Below are positions 34,866 through 44,200 of a DNA stretch of 53,821 nucleotides, one piece after another; positions within the stretch are counted from its first letter, which is position 1; each line of letters begins with the position of its first letter. The position numbers and the translations under genes were made by a program. The stretch comes from Thermoplasmatota archaeon (lineage in GTDB: Archaea; Thermoplasmatota; Penumbrarchaeia; JANQNL01): contig JANQNL010000113.1 of NCBI GenBank assembly GCA_028279585.1, forward strand, positions 1-53,821, read 5' to 3'. The notes under the pieces are model-generated. The model saw nothing but the letters and a program-made list of their open reading frames with translations, made no database searches and had not been told where the DNA came from.

Positions 34866-35228
34866 GTGGTGCTACACAAGCCCGACGTGCATTTCGATAT
34901 GTACTGGCAGCGATCGGTCTCTGATTGTGAAGAGACAGTGGTCGAGCCGGAGATGCACGGTGAGATATACATCGAAGGAGACCACATATACCTGGGCAGG
35001 AACAAGGTCTGGCTGAAACTGCCCATTCTCAACATCTCCAAGATATATCATATCGGTACAGCAAAGATAGTGGAGCTTTGCTTTGGTAACTACTCACTTT
35101 CCATAAGGTCAGAGGACTTCGAGCAGATAATCGCTCTGCGCGACTTCCTGCTCCTGACCATCTACCAGCAGGGAGCTGGTGCAGCTCTTGACCTTCAGTA
35201 TCAGCCATGCATAGGGGGTGTTTCATGA
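34866..35228 (+). CDS. Second CheF/PH-like domain protein
   Basis: A 120-residue single-domain protein that parallels the previous gene's N-terminal domain: MHGEIYIEGDHIYLGRNKVWLKL, ILNISKIYHIGTAKIVELCFGNYSL and FEQIIALRDFLLLTI give the same strand pattern followed by a C-terminal helix. The start is GTG at 34866; GGAGGGAG (34842-34849) is the ribosome-binding site although its spacing is somewhat long. The stop overlaps the ATG of the V4R gene (ATGA), so the proteins are coupled. It probably forms an adaptor with its larger neighbour. Confidence 0.6.
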   Translation: MVLHKPDVHFDMYWQRSVSDCEETVVEPEMHGEIYIEGDHIYLGRNKVWLKLPILNISKIYHIGTAKIVELCFGNYSLSIRSEDFEQIIALRDFLLLTIYQQGAGAALDLQYQPCIGGVS

Positions 35229-36115
35229 GCGACAGTTTCGCATCTGTGATGAACGCCTTCGGCAAGCTCACAGAGATAGAGCAGAAGATAGACATCGGCA
35301 TCGAGCGCTCCAAGGTCCCTAACGTGGAGACCAGGAAGTTCCTGAGAGGGATGGATGCCAGTCAGTTATCCTCATCACCGCTCCTCCAGTACATGGAGGA
35401 CCTGATGTACGAGATGGGCCTGGGCTCCATCAACCTCAAGGAGATGTCCGCGTTCAGATATATCTTCAGCACTGAGGATTCAGACATCTATCTCCTGTTC
35501 CCGGGTGTTACGGACAAGGCTGTCTGCACCCCATCGGTCGAAGCACTGGCCAGGTTCTTCACAGAGGACATGGGCCTCAAGTGCAACGTCAAGGAGATAG
35601 CCTGCAAGAACATGGGCTCCGACTCATGCGATTTTGTGGTGGAGCTCGAACCACTATCCGTCTACCAAAAGGTCCTGGACGAGAACGATGTCAAGATCCT
35701 GACCTCGGCGGACGAGGGCGCGGTAAAGGTCGAGAAGGCCGCATCCGCAACAGGCATGGAGAGCGAGGATCTCAACTTCAAGTTCGAGGTCCTGCGCTAC
35801 TACCAGATAATCAAGGAGGACCTGACCTTAACGGACGCAGGTTCCGCCTACAGCCATTTCATCAAGTCACATCCTCCCCAGGAGGACATGGAGGACTTCG
35901 ACCCACCATGGAGGTCCATGGAGAAGCTCTCCTCGGCTATAGCCGCCACCAAGTCCTTTGCAGAGGCAATGGTGGAGATAACAGAGGACGAAGAGCTGCC
36001 TTGGAAGCAGGATGACGCAACACTTCTCGAAGCGAAGGAGAAGGCTGCGGACAAGAAGGGCTTCGCAGAGCTCATGAACGAGTTCAGCAAGGGGATGGAT
36101 GACGAAGAGGAGTAA
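35225..36115 (+). CDS. V4R domain protein
   Basis: A 296-residue protein. The N-terminal half contains a V4R (4-vinyl reductase) domain: LLQYMEDLMYEMGLGSINL, ARFFTEDMGLKCNVKEIACK and NMGSDSCDFVVELEPL, with the GxxxCxF-type strand conserved. V4R domains bind small hydrophobic or tetrapyrrole-like ligands and are common sensory inputs. The C-terminal half is helical and acidic and has no recognised domain; it ends MDDEEE. The ATG at 35225 is fixed by the four-base overlap with the preceding stop. A sensory or scaffold role in the operon is inferred. Confidence 0.78.
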   Translation: MSDSFASVMNAFGKLTEIEQKIDIGIERSKVPNVETRKFLRGMDASQLSSSPLLQYMEDLMYEMGLGSINLKEMSAFRYIFSTEDSDIYLLFPGVTDKAVCTPSVEALARFFTEDMGLKCNVKEIACKNMGSDSCDFVVELEPLSVYQKVLDENDVKILTSADEGAVKVEKAASATGMESEDLNFKFEVLRYYQIIKEDLTLTDAGSAYSHFIKSHPPQEDMEDFDPPWRSMEKLSSAIAATKSFAEAMVEITEDEELPWKQDDATLLEAKEKAADKKGFAELMNEFSKGMDDEEE

Positions 36116-36148
36116 ACACAAGATCACTCAATAATCCGGAGGAGTAAC

Positions 36149-37033
36149 ATGACAGAAGAACGCATCAAAAGCGGCATTTTCGGTTTGGATAGGATACTGG
36201 ATGGAGGTTTTAGAGATAACACCTCCGTCGTTGTCGTGGGTGCTTCAGGTACTGGTAAGTCGACCTTTGCCATGCAGTTCATAATGCATGGTATCTACAC
36301 CGGCGAACAGGGCCTGTACATATCCATGGAAGAGGAGCCAGAACAGATAATGCGGGAAGCAAAGCTTCTCGGCTGGGATATGGAGAAACACTTTGAAAAG
36401 GAGCTGTTCTTCATCCATCTCAAGGGCAAGAACTTCAAAAAGATGATCACGGAGCAGCTGCCCCAGTTGGTCAAGGCCCGAGCCGATTACGCTGTGAAGA
36501 CCCGTGTGTGCATCGACCCGATGACCCCCGTCATCTGGGCCGTTGAGGACAAGCAGGAGCAGAGAGAGCTCATCGCATCCCTGTTCGGGACGCTGAAGAA
36601 GCTCGGTGTGGTCCTCTCAACAGTAGAGGAACACTCCAAGCCCGGTGAGACCATCGGCGAGGACGTCCTACTTCCTATCTATCTATCCGATGGGGCCGTC
36701 CATCTGGACTACCATCCGATAGGTGGCGCGTTCAACAGGACGCTACAGATCATCAAGATGAGAGGAAGCGCACACGGCGAGGAAGTATACCCATACATCT
36801 TCGCAAGAGGCGCTGGTGTCATCGTAAGGACCACAGCAGAGGACAAGGACGATGCGACACAGAAGGAGTTCGACTCCATATTCGAGGACGCTCTCAAGAC
36901 CGCAGAGAACCTCAAGGCGTCCGAGGACGTCATCGCTCGTCTGAAGTACATGCAGGAGAACTGGACATATTCCTACTCTCCCGAGGAATCCCTGCAGATC
37001 CTGTTCGACAGCCTTGGACTGAAAGAGGACTGA
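36149..37033 (+). CDS. KaiC/RAD55-family ATPase of the signalling operon
   Basis: A 294-residue single-domain KaiC-type ATPase. VVVVGASGTGKSTFAMQF is a complete Walker A (residues 27-44, P-loop at 31-39), SMEEEPEQIMREA has the paired glutamates, and TRVCIDPMTPVIWA is the Walker B strand. The C-terminal 60 residues are helical. A strong ribosome-binding site GGAGGAG lies just before the ATG. Related single-domain ATPases include ArlH, which binds ATP in the archaellum motor; here no motor genes accompany it. It probably acts as a nucleotide switch reading the V4R or roadblock partner. Confidence 0.85.
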   Translation: MTEERIKSGIFGLDRILDGGFRDNTSVVVVGASGTGKSTFAMQFIMHGIYTGEQGLYISMEEEPEQIMREAKLLGWDMEKHFEKELFFIHLKGKNFKKMITEQLPQLVKARADYAVKTRVCIDPMTPVIWAVEDKQEQRELIASLFGTLKKLGVVLSTVEEHSKPGETIGEDVLLPIYLSDGAVHLDYHPIGGAFNRTLQIIKMRGSAHGEEVYPYIFARGAGVIVRTTAEDKDDATQKEFDSIFEDALKTAENLKASEDVIARLKYMQENWTYSYSPEESLQILFDSLGLKED

Positions 37034-37049
37034 TATTCGGGTGAGGGCT

Positions 37050-37823
37050 ATGAAGAAGACCCTCGATGCAAAGGACGTGGGGCTGCTCAAGCACCTACTG
37101 GCAATGGAGCTTGAGCGGTTAGCAGAGCGCTCCGGAGTGAGCGTCATCCTGTTCATGGGGACCGACGGTAGGTTGTTCTCCTCCTATGTCCCAGAGTTCC
37201 TGTCGGTCAGGGAGTATCACCTCCTCAACCTTGTTCAGGGAAACCTCACAGACCTGTGCTCACAGCTGCGTAGGCAGAATCTGAAGACATCCACCCAGCA
37301 GTATGAAGATGGGGTGGTTTTCCTCTCCGGTGTGGGAAAGAGCGCTTTCCTAACAGCGGTCGTGGCAGAATCCAAGACCACAGAGGAGATCCAGACCGTG
37401 ATGGAGGACATCATCCTCACAGCACAGGTCGTACACCACATCTTCGAGCTTAAACCGTTAACGGACGAAGGCTTGGCCGAATACCCTCCGGAGGTCAAGG
37501 ATGAGCTCGAGTACCTGGGTAGGCAGTTGTTCAAGGAGAGGTTCACCCAGACTAAGGACTACAAGAAGAACCAGGAGATCCTCAACTACATCAAGTCCAA
37601 GATAGCCTCTGTCGTAGGCAGAGGTTCTGTGGACGAGATAGTCACAATGACGTTCAACGAGATGGGCGTGCGCCTTGGCAACATGGACCGCCACTCGTGG
37701 ATGATCTTTGTGGACATAGTCATCAAAAACCACATCGCGGCCGTTTCTGGTGATATCGTTGCAGAGCAGTGCTCGAAGACTTGGGTGCCTGATGTGGAAA
37801 GGAAGCTGAAGTCGTTCATATAA
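37050..37823 (+). CDS. Roadblock/LC7-like protein
   Basis: A 257-residue protein. Residues about 5-125 (LLKHLLAMELERLAERSGVSVILFMGTDG, then VVFLSGVGKSAFLTAVVAES) follow the helix-beta-beta-helix pattern of roadblock/LC7 or longin-like domains, which regulate small GTPases and ATPases in archaea. The rest is helical with a GRGSVDEIVTMTFNEMG segment. The ATG at 37050 is preferred because GGTGAGG lies seven to eight bases before it; a GTG nine bases upstream is the alternative. The fold assignment is by sequence texture only. It sits between the KaiC-like ATPase and the coiled-coil gene. Confidence 0.55.
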   Translation: MKKTLDAKDVGLLKHLLAMELERLAERSGVSVILFMGTDGRLFSSYVPEFLSVREYHLLNLVQGNLTDLCSQLRRQNLKTSTQQYEDGVVFLSGVGKSAFLTAVVAESKTTEEIQTVMEDIILTAQVVHHIFELKPLTDEGLAEYPPEVKDELEYLGRQLFKERFTQTKDYKKNQEILNYIKSKIASVVGRGSVDEIVTMTFNEMGVRLGNMDRHSWMIFVDIVIKNHIAAVSGDIVAEQCSKTWVPDVERKLKSFI

Positions 37824-37838
37824 GACGAGAGGTTCCAT

Positions 37839-39728
37839 ATGCCAAGGAAGAAGAAGGAGGCCCCGACCTGCCCCCACTGCGAGAGGACCTTCAAGTCCGC
37901 GTCAGGACTGAAGCGACATCTCAATGTATGCAAGTCGGCCCCTTCCAACGCTCCAGAGCCAGAACCCGAGTCTGAGCAAGAAGTTGAACAGACACAGCTC
38001 GAGGTCTCCGAACCTGACGCCGAGCCAGCTCCGGCAGAGGACGAGTCCCTGAAGAAGGAGAAGGAGATGCTCCAGCGTCAGATGGATGACGCACTGGAGA
38101 TGAAGGGCAGGCTTTCCGACGAGCTGCAACGGCTGCGAGCACAGTTCCAGATCCACGAGGAGGCCCAGAAGCAGCTTGAGGCAGAAAGGGACGAGCTCCG
38201 GATGCTCAAGGAGCAGTTGCTCGAGGAGCTCAAGGCATCCAAGGAAGCCCCTCCAAAGCCAGAGCCTGAACCAACTCCCGAACAAGAGTATACTCCTCCT
38301 GTCCAGGATGTCTATGTCCCCGATGCCTACAACGAGGATATGGAGGCCGAGCTGGACGAGCCAATGGACGAACCACCCGCTGAAGAGCTGGTGGAGGAAA
38401 CAGTGGTGGAGGAGGCTCCAGAACCTGTTCCAGAAGCTCCTGCCGAGATCCCATCCGATGTGGCGATAAGGATAACAGACCTTGAGGACCAGATCCAGAT
38501 GCTGCAGGATTCCCTGGGCAACGCGACCCTCCGGATAGACACCCTGGGACAGCAGCTGACAGATGAGCCTGAAGAGGTCAAGGAGGTGGACGAGGACGAC
38601 CTGGAGACCAGGCTGCTCTCCATCGAAGCTGCCCATAAGAAGCTCAATGACAAGTTCTACCTCGTTCTCGCAGAGATCGGTATCGGTGAGATCATCGATG
38701 TCTCCAAGGTCCCACCAGATATCCTTGAGAACGTGTACCAGACCATCCTCAACGATGTGGTCGCACAGATGAAGGCCAACATCGGTCCCAAGGACATCGA
38801 GGCTGTGATCTTCAACATACTTGAAGGTATCAGGATGGAGACCTCGGGTTCAGAGCTGTTCGACTACGACGGGCGAAAGATAATCACCCGAGACATCGCC
38901 AAGGTCGTGGAGCAGAGGCTCATCTCTGCAAAGCAGGTCCAGGAGACCTACGAGGAGTTCCTAACAAGACTTGTGGCATACACTTACAAGTACACTCCGA
39001 AGAACTTCAAGGCCATGGTCAATATCAAATCCCAGGAGTACTCTGTGAAGAACACCCAGAGACACTCTGTGAGGATAGCAAACATCCAAAAGGAGGTCAG
39101 CGGTCTCAAGGCCGACCTCTACACAATCCCCGACAAGCTCACTGCCGAACTGGAGCAGGAGAACTCCTACATGAAGGAACGGCTTGACTCCATGCAGGAG
39201 CAGTTGGACTTCTTCAACAATACCATCGAGGCCATTCAGACCGAGAACTCTGCTATCAAAGGAGAGCTCATGGACAAGGACCAGCAGATAGCAGAGCTTG
39301 AGACAAAGCTCGAGGAGTCCAAGTCCGATGTCCCTGACGATCTAATGACCCAGTTGAAGACGTGCGAGGAGCAGATAGCAAGTTTCGAGGACGTCCAGCA
39401 GGTCAATGTGGCTCGCTTCAACGCCTACGAAGCGAAGCTCAAGGAGCTTGTGGCGATGCACGAGGAGGAGCTAAAAGTGGTGGAGGAGAAGCCCAAGGAG
39501 AAGAAAGAGGAGAAACCAAAGGAGAAGCCGAAGAAGGAGGAGGAGAAGACAGACGAACTCCTCGATGCTGTCAAGGCTGCTTTGAAGGATGGTCCTCTGA
39601 CCCTGAACCAGCTCCATAAGGCCGTCAAGGTCAAGATAAACAAGGATGAGCTTGAGAAGAAGCTCGAAAAGATGGATGGGGTGAAGGGGGAGAAGGCGGG
39701 CCGGTGGATGAAGTACGGGCTCGAGTGA
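37839..39728 (+). CDS. Zinc-finger, coiled-coil and winged-helix protein
   Basis: A 629-residue cytoplasmic protein. CPHCERTFKSASGLKRHLNVC near the N-terminus is a classical zinc finger with a final Cys (C-x2-C-x12-H-x4-C). A Pro/Glu-rich linker, a coiled coil (about 65-130), a second acidic linker (about 130-205) and a mixed helical domain (about 260-410, EIIDVSKVPPDILENVYQTI) follow. Further coiled coils (about 440-550), a Lys/Glu repeat (EEKPKEKKEEKPKEK) and a C-terminal winged-helix-like domain (LLDAVKAALKDGPLTLNQLHKAV) end the chain. It is the last gene of the operon. It looks like a scaffold that may contact DNA or RNA at both ends. Confidence 0.7.
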   Translation: MPRKKKEAPTCPHCERTFKSASGLKRHLNVCKSAPSNAPEPEPESEQEVEQTQLEVSEPDAEPAPAEDESLKKEKEMLQRQMDDALEMKGRLSDELQRLRAQFQIHEEAQKQLEAERDELRMLKEQLLEELKASKEAPPKPEPEPTPEQEYTPPVQDVYVPDAYNEDMEAELDEPMDEPPAEELVEETVVEEAPEPVPEAPAEIPSDVAIRITDLEDQIQMLQDSLGNATLRIDTLGQQLTDEPEEVKEVDEDDLETRLLSIEAAHKKLNDKFYLVLAEIGIGEIIDVSKVPPDILENVYQTILNDVVAQMKANIGPKDIEAVIFNILEGIRMETSGSELFDYDGRKIITRDIAKVVEQRLISAKQVQETYEEFLTRLVAYTYKYTPKNFKAMVNIKSQEYSVKNTQRHSVRIANIQKEVSGLKADLYTIPDKLTAELEQENSYMKERLDSMQEQLDFFNNTIEAIQTENSAIKGELMDKDQQIAELETKLEESKSDVPDDLMTQLKTCEEQIASFEDVQQVNVARFNAYEAKLKELVAMHEEELKVVEEKPKEKKEEKPKEKPKKEEEKTDELLDAVKAALKDGPLTLNQLHKAVKVKINKDELEKKLEKMDGVKGEKAGRWMKYGLE

Positions 39729-39730
39729 TC

Positions 39731-40117
39731 TTACCAGGTTTCCACTCTCAAACCTTCGATCCTTTCAAAGTGTTGAATATTACGAGTCATTAGTGTGAGG
39801 TTGTAATGTAGAACTGTGGCTCCGATGAAAAGGTCCATCGGATGTATCATCTCACCTTTATGAGCAAGGTCCCTACCTATCCTGCTAGCATCTAAAGCTG
39901 CATCGAGCTCAAAATCGAGGACCGTTAGTGACGACAGGAACTCAAGGATGGCTCTTTCCCTCTTATCCGAGAACCCCTTAGTTACGTACGTAAGCTCGAA
40001 AACACTTGGTGTTGTGATGAACACATCCCCTGCAGCGTAGAGTTGCTTCATGACATCATCAGTAGGTTTCTTTCCCTTGATGTAGTCAATAGCGAAATCA
40101 GAATCAATACAGTACAT
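39731..40117 (-). CDS. vapC: VapC-like PIN domain toxin
   Basis: A 128-residue PIN domain RNase. YCIDSDFAIDYIKG gives the first Asp, PSVFELTYVTKG the conserved Glu, and MDLFIGATVLHYNLTLMTRN the later Asp and the TRN motif. All four expected acidic positions are present. The ATG at 40117 lies four bases after the stop of the antitoxin gene, better than the in-frame upstream ATG. VapC toxins cleave tRNA or rRNA. Its stop is only two bases from that of the coiled-coil gene on the other strand. Confidence 0.88.
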   Translation of the reverse strand: MYCIDSDFAIDYIKGKKPTDDVMKQLYAAGDVFITTPSVFELTYVTKGFSDKRERAILEFLSSLTVLDFELDAALDASRIGRDLAHKGEMIHPMDLFIGATVLHYNLTLMTRNIQHFERIEGLRVETW

Positions 40118-40121
40118 ATTT

Positions 40122-40346
40122 TCAACGCTCACGTAGTGACCACATCTGGCGAAGTTCACTTCTTGCATCGATGATGTCGCGCTCTTCTGTTGGTGTCAGA
40201 TCATCCCATATGCCGAAGAACTCCGTTGGCTTGGGTTTATGGTCCAGAAGACGCTCTATCAGCTGGCTGAAACTCTCTCCTGGCTGTTTCTGGCGCTTCA
40301 GTTCGAGATAGATATCTTCACGTATCATCAAGGTGCGGCTAGCCAT
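40122..40346 (-). CDS. vapB: VapB-like antitoxin (DUF217 type)
   Basis: A 74-residue protein whose N-terminus (SRTLMIREDIYLELKRQKQPGESFSQLIERLLDHK) is the DUF217/VapB antitoxin signature. The end (PTEERDIIDARSELRQMWS) is the toxin-binding tail. The ATG at 40346 is chosen over upstream in-frame ATGs, which fall in a palindromic A/T promoter. It represses its own promoter and inhibits the PIN toxin encoded next. Confidence 0.85.
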   Translation of the reverse strand: MASRTLMIREDIYLELKRQKQPGESFSQLIERLLDHKPKPTEFFGIWDDLTPTEERDIIDARSELRQMWSLRER

Positions 40347-40353
40347 TGTATCA

Positions 40354-40369
40354 ATATACATATGTATAT
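40354..40369 (-). promoter_or_regulatory. Palindromic operator/TATA of vapBC
   Basis: ATATACATATGTATAT is a perfect 16-base palindrome eight bases before the vapB ATG, and an extra ATATACATA continues it upstream. It overlaps where the TATA box should be, so binding of VapB would block transcription. Confidence 0.65.
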
Positions 40370-40394
40370 GCATATACATAGTCTTTTTGGTATC

Positions 40395-41051
40395 TCACCT
40401 GTGCTTTCCGACACCTTTTTTCTCACAGTAGTTCTCTACAGGACATTCCGAGCATAGCGGAGATATTGGCTTGCACACGTTCTGGCCCCATGTCACAAGC
40501 AGGTCGTTGATCTCGATCCAGTGCTCCTGAGGAAGCTTCTTGCGCAGTGCGAACTCGGTCTCGTCAGGTGTCTTTGTCTTGACATAACCGAACCTGTTCG
40601 AGATCCTGTGGACGTGTGTGTCCACGCAGATTCCAGGCTTGCCGTGACCCAAGGTCATGACAAGGTTTGCGGTCTTCCGCCCGACGCCTTTCATGGACAG
40701 AAGCTCGTCGATATCGTCAGGGACCCTTCCCCCAAACCGTTCCAGAACGTCCTGCGAGACCTCCTTGACAACCTTGGACTTGTTCTTGTAGAATCCCACG
40801 GGATAGATGAGCTCCTGGATCCGCTCCTCGTCCATCTCGATCATGGCCTCAGGGGTGTCCGCTTCGTCGAAGAGCCGGTACTGTGCACCGCGGGTGACCT
40901 CGTCCTTGGTCCTGAGAGATAGAAGACAGGAGATGAGCACGAGGTATGGGTCGCGGCGCTTCTGGGTGAGCTCCGTGACTATAGGCATCTTGTATTTTGG
41001 GTACTCACCGCGGAGTATCTCGATGATCTTGACGATGGTTGGGGTGTCCAT
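40395..41051 (-). CDS. nth: Endonuclease III (DNA glycosylase/AP lyase)
   Basis: A 218-residue HhH-GPD glycosylase. [16 protein letters not shown] is the helix-hairpin-helix with the catalytic Lys, [14 protein letters not shown] has the catalytic Asp, and [17 protein letters not shown] gives the C-x6-C-x2-C-x5-C ligands of the [4Fe-4S] cluster. It removes oxidised pyrimidines and cleaves abasic sites. The ATG at 41051 gives the standard N-terminus; TTATATCC (about 41070-41077) is the likely TATA box for a leaderless transcript. The vapBC operon lies immediately downstream on the same strand. Confidence 0.94.
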   Translation of the reverse strand: MDTPTIVKIIEILRGEYPKYKMPIVTELTQKRRDPYLVLISCLLSLRTKDEVTRGAQYRLFDEADTPEAMIEMDEERIQELIYPVGFYKNKSKVVKEVSQDVLERFGGRVPDDIDELLSMKGVGRKTANLVMTLGHGKPGICVDTHVHRISNRFGYVKTKTPDETEFALRKKLPQEHWIEINDLLVTWGQNVCKPISPLCSECPVENYCEKKGVGKHR

Positions 41052-41147
41052 GCACCTGTATATCACATCATGGATATAAGGCTAAAGAAAAGGTACACGC
41101 CAGCCTTCATCTGATGGTCTATCGAGAACAATGAGTATCGAACTCCA

Positions 41148-41247
41148 CAGGCTCCGAAACGAAAAAGAGACGTTGATATCCACAGCTGAACAATTGAGAG
41201 CGCTTGCGCTGTGAATATCAATTTTTTCCTGTAAGTTTCGGAGCCTG
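41148..41247 (+). repeat. Nested hairpin element, copy E
   Basis: Outer stem CAGGCTCCGAAAC (41148-41160) pairs perfectly with GTTTCGGAGCCTG (41235-41247). The left junction is GAAAAAGAGACG; the right junction TTTTTTCCTGTAA is 13 bases (41222-41234), with GAAAAA able to pair with TTTTTC. The inner stem TTGATATCCACAGC (41173-41186) pairs with GCTGTGAATATCAA (41208-41221) with one C-A mismatch, at the same position as in copy D. It lies just past the stop of the large surface protein gene. Confidence 0.88.
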
Positions 41248-41260
41248 TTACGTTCGCTCC

Positions 41261-44200
41261 TCATTCCCAACTATCAAGTTCGTTCTGCTCGATGACCACC
41301 GGGGCAGCCTTCCTTGGCTGTCCGTTACCGTACCCGTTCGAGGGTGCGTTGTTCTGCGATAGTTGTGGTTGGCTGGAACCCGGTGGGATGTACTCCACCT
41401 CTGGCTCGATCGCCTCTTCCACTGGTGGTGGGTAATCCTCCATAGCTGCATCCCAACCTGCCTCGATCTCATCCTCTGGTGGTGGGTAGTCATCATTTGA
41501 GCTGGGGGAGTCATAGGCCTGGTACATGTCTGGAGAGGAGGACTCTGTCTCTGATGTAGCGTAGAGATCAGGTGTCGCGGTCTCCTCTGGTGTGGCGGTC
41601 TCTGCAGGGGTTGAGGTGTCGGTCGGACCTGCGACCTCTCCCTCCTTGCTCTTGGCCGCAGCCTGCGGTTGTTCCTGTTGTGCAGGTGCTGGAGCAGGTT
41701 TTCTCTTCCCGCTCCTGGATTTAATGAGGACGACCACCATGAGGATGACGAGCAGCAGGAAGATGACGAACACGAGGCACACCGTGCATGGGATGAACGC
41801 GCCGTAGGTCATGAGGTCGGAGTTCCCGCTCCCGCCACCACCACTTCCTCCACCCCCAGAACCACCACCGCCGGAGCCATTACCACCTGTTCCACTTCCT
41901 CCGTCCGTGCCATTGGTCGAACCTCCGCCACCAGATCCTCCATCTGTGGACCCACCATCGCCACCGCTGCCACCGTCAGTGACCGTGTTAGCGACTGTGA
42001 CAGTTATCTCGAGGACCGTAGACTCAGTCGTCCCATCAGTGGCCTTGGCCTTTATCTTATAGTCCCCATCGTCCACAGTGGTCGTGTCCCATGTGTAGCT
42101 CCATGATGCGTTGCCTGGTGCGATACCGTTTATCTCCAGGGATTCCCACGCAGCATTGTCTATGGATATCGATACGTCCACAGAATTGTAGAACATACCC
42201 TTGATCGACACCTCGCCCTTGACCGTCCCTCCATCCACAGGTTCTGATATTGTGACCGTTGGAACAAGAGGTGCTGTGACCTCGACGTTCGCTATGGCCT
42301 CCATTCCAAAGGCCTCGGCCTTCACGGTCCCTGTGCCCATGGTGGTGGCCGTGAACAACCCTGTATCATCCACGTTGCCGATCTCACCTGTGACAGTCCA
42401 GGTCTGTTCAAGTGCTGGAACTGACATCTGTGCGCCGTGGATGTCCACAGCCACAAGGTTGAACACCTGTGTCTCCCCAGCAGCGATGGTGAGGTCCGAC
42501 GGTGTCAGCTTGAGATGGTCGATATCCTCTGAGGATGTCACCACGTTCTGGATCGTGAAAGGTTCGTCGTTGAGGTCCACAGCATACTGCATGGCCCCAT
42601 CTTTGAGCATGACCTTGATGAAGCAGTTCGTCGACGCGACTTTGGGGACCTTCCATGATGTACTACCAGTATCGTCAAGTGTAGCAGCTATCGTCTCGAA
42701 CTCGCCTTCTGTCCCATTGGTCGAAAGCAGGAGGTCTACAGCTACCTTGCCATACCCTCCAGTGGTGCTCCAGTTGATGGATATGGTCTCGTCCGCCTGG
42801 TAGATCTCACCACCAGCTGGGTTGGTCAATGCCACGGAAAGCTCTGAGATCTCCACATCAGTGATCTCGAACGGATCGTCGTTGATGTCCGCTCCCCACT
42901 GGTTGTTGGTATCCACGACCGTTGCCCGGATATAGCATCTGTCGGACTTGTCGTTGGGTATGACCCAATCGTATGTCCCAGAGTTTGTAAGATCAGAAGC
43001 TATAGAGCTAAACACCCCGTCCTTTCCATCTATGGAATACTCAAGGTCCACCGTAAGCGTCCCTGTTCCACCGGCAGCCAACCAGGTCACCTGCTTGGTC
43101 TTACCGATCTGCCACATCTCGTAGCCCACCGGTGTCAACACCTCGATGGTCGGTATCGGGATGTTCTCTGTGGAGAATTCGAAGCTGTAGGGTGTCAAGA
43201 ACGTGTTCCCGGCCCTGTCTGTGACATTAGAGGCCAGTGTAACATTGTACGTGGTGTTAGCACGCAATGCCAGGTCTGGGGTGAACGTGAGCGTCGTGGT
43301 TGGCTCGTCCCATCCGATAGAACCGTTCACATGCGGAGTGATCGAGAAGGAGTGCTCGAACATCGTGGAGTTCACGATCTCGGAGAACGTCAGGGACACC
43401 GACGATGACACAGGCACATCCACATCGGTTGATGGCATGTGGTCAGTAACCTCTGGTGGTGTATGGTCCGTGGTCATGAAGGTGTAGTCACCAGAGCTCA
43501 CCGGTCCGTTGCTCGCCTTGTCATTCGAAATGATCTTGTAGTGGTAAACGGTCCAATCCGTCAGACCGGTCAGCAGCACGCTATGCGCGGTGGTCCAGGT
43601 ATCGTTGGTCTCCACAGTTCCGTATGTAGCATCAAGACCGTAGTTGACCTGCGCGTCGCATATCTCATTGGTCGACCAGGTGATCAATGCCCAGGTATCG
43701 TTAACGACAACCGTGGGTTCACCAAGTATCGGAGCACTCTCGTCCAATCCCTCGAACATGAAGAAGTAGCTCACATCGTTGGGTCCGGGGATGTTCGCAT
43801 ACGTCTCATGCAGAAGGACCTCCCGGTTCCCATCATTGTCGAAGTCTCCTGTCCACAGGGTCGCTGTTGCTGACTCGTCGTTATGGTCCGCGACGTCTTC
43901 AGGATTCCATGAATCGAACTCGTACCCAGCATAATCCAGGTAGTTCGTGGTACTGGTCCATTCCGTAGCATTCGCGGGACTGATGATCTCCACGCTCAAC
44001 CTGACATAGGTATAGTAGGTCGTGCTGACCTGGTTCAGATAGTAACCGCTCGAGCGATAGACGATGAACTCGTCCTGCCCATCGGAGTCCAGGTCGTAGA
44101 TCCTTAGGTCGACACCACCCTTGAACTCCCTAACCCAGAAGTTCTTGGTCACCCCATCGAACAGGTAAAAGATACCAATAGCGTCAGGGTCGAGGACATC

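Noticed and set aside
34241-37033. Calling the CheF-like and KaiC-like genes an archaellum cluster
   Set aside because: No archaellin, ArlI, ArlJ or CheA/CheY gene is present nearby, and the ATPase is followed by unrelated proteins.
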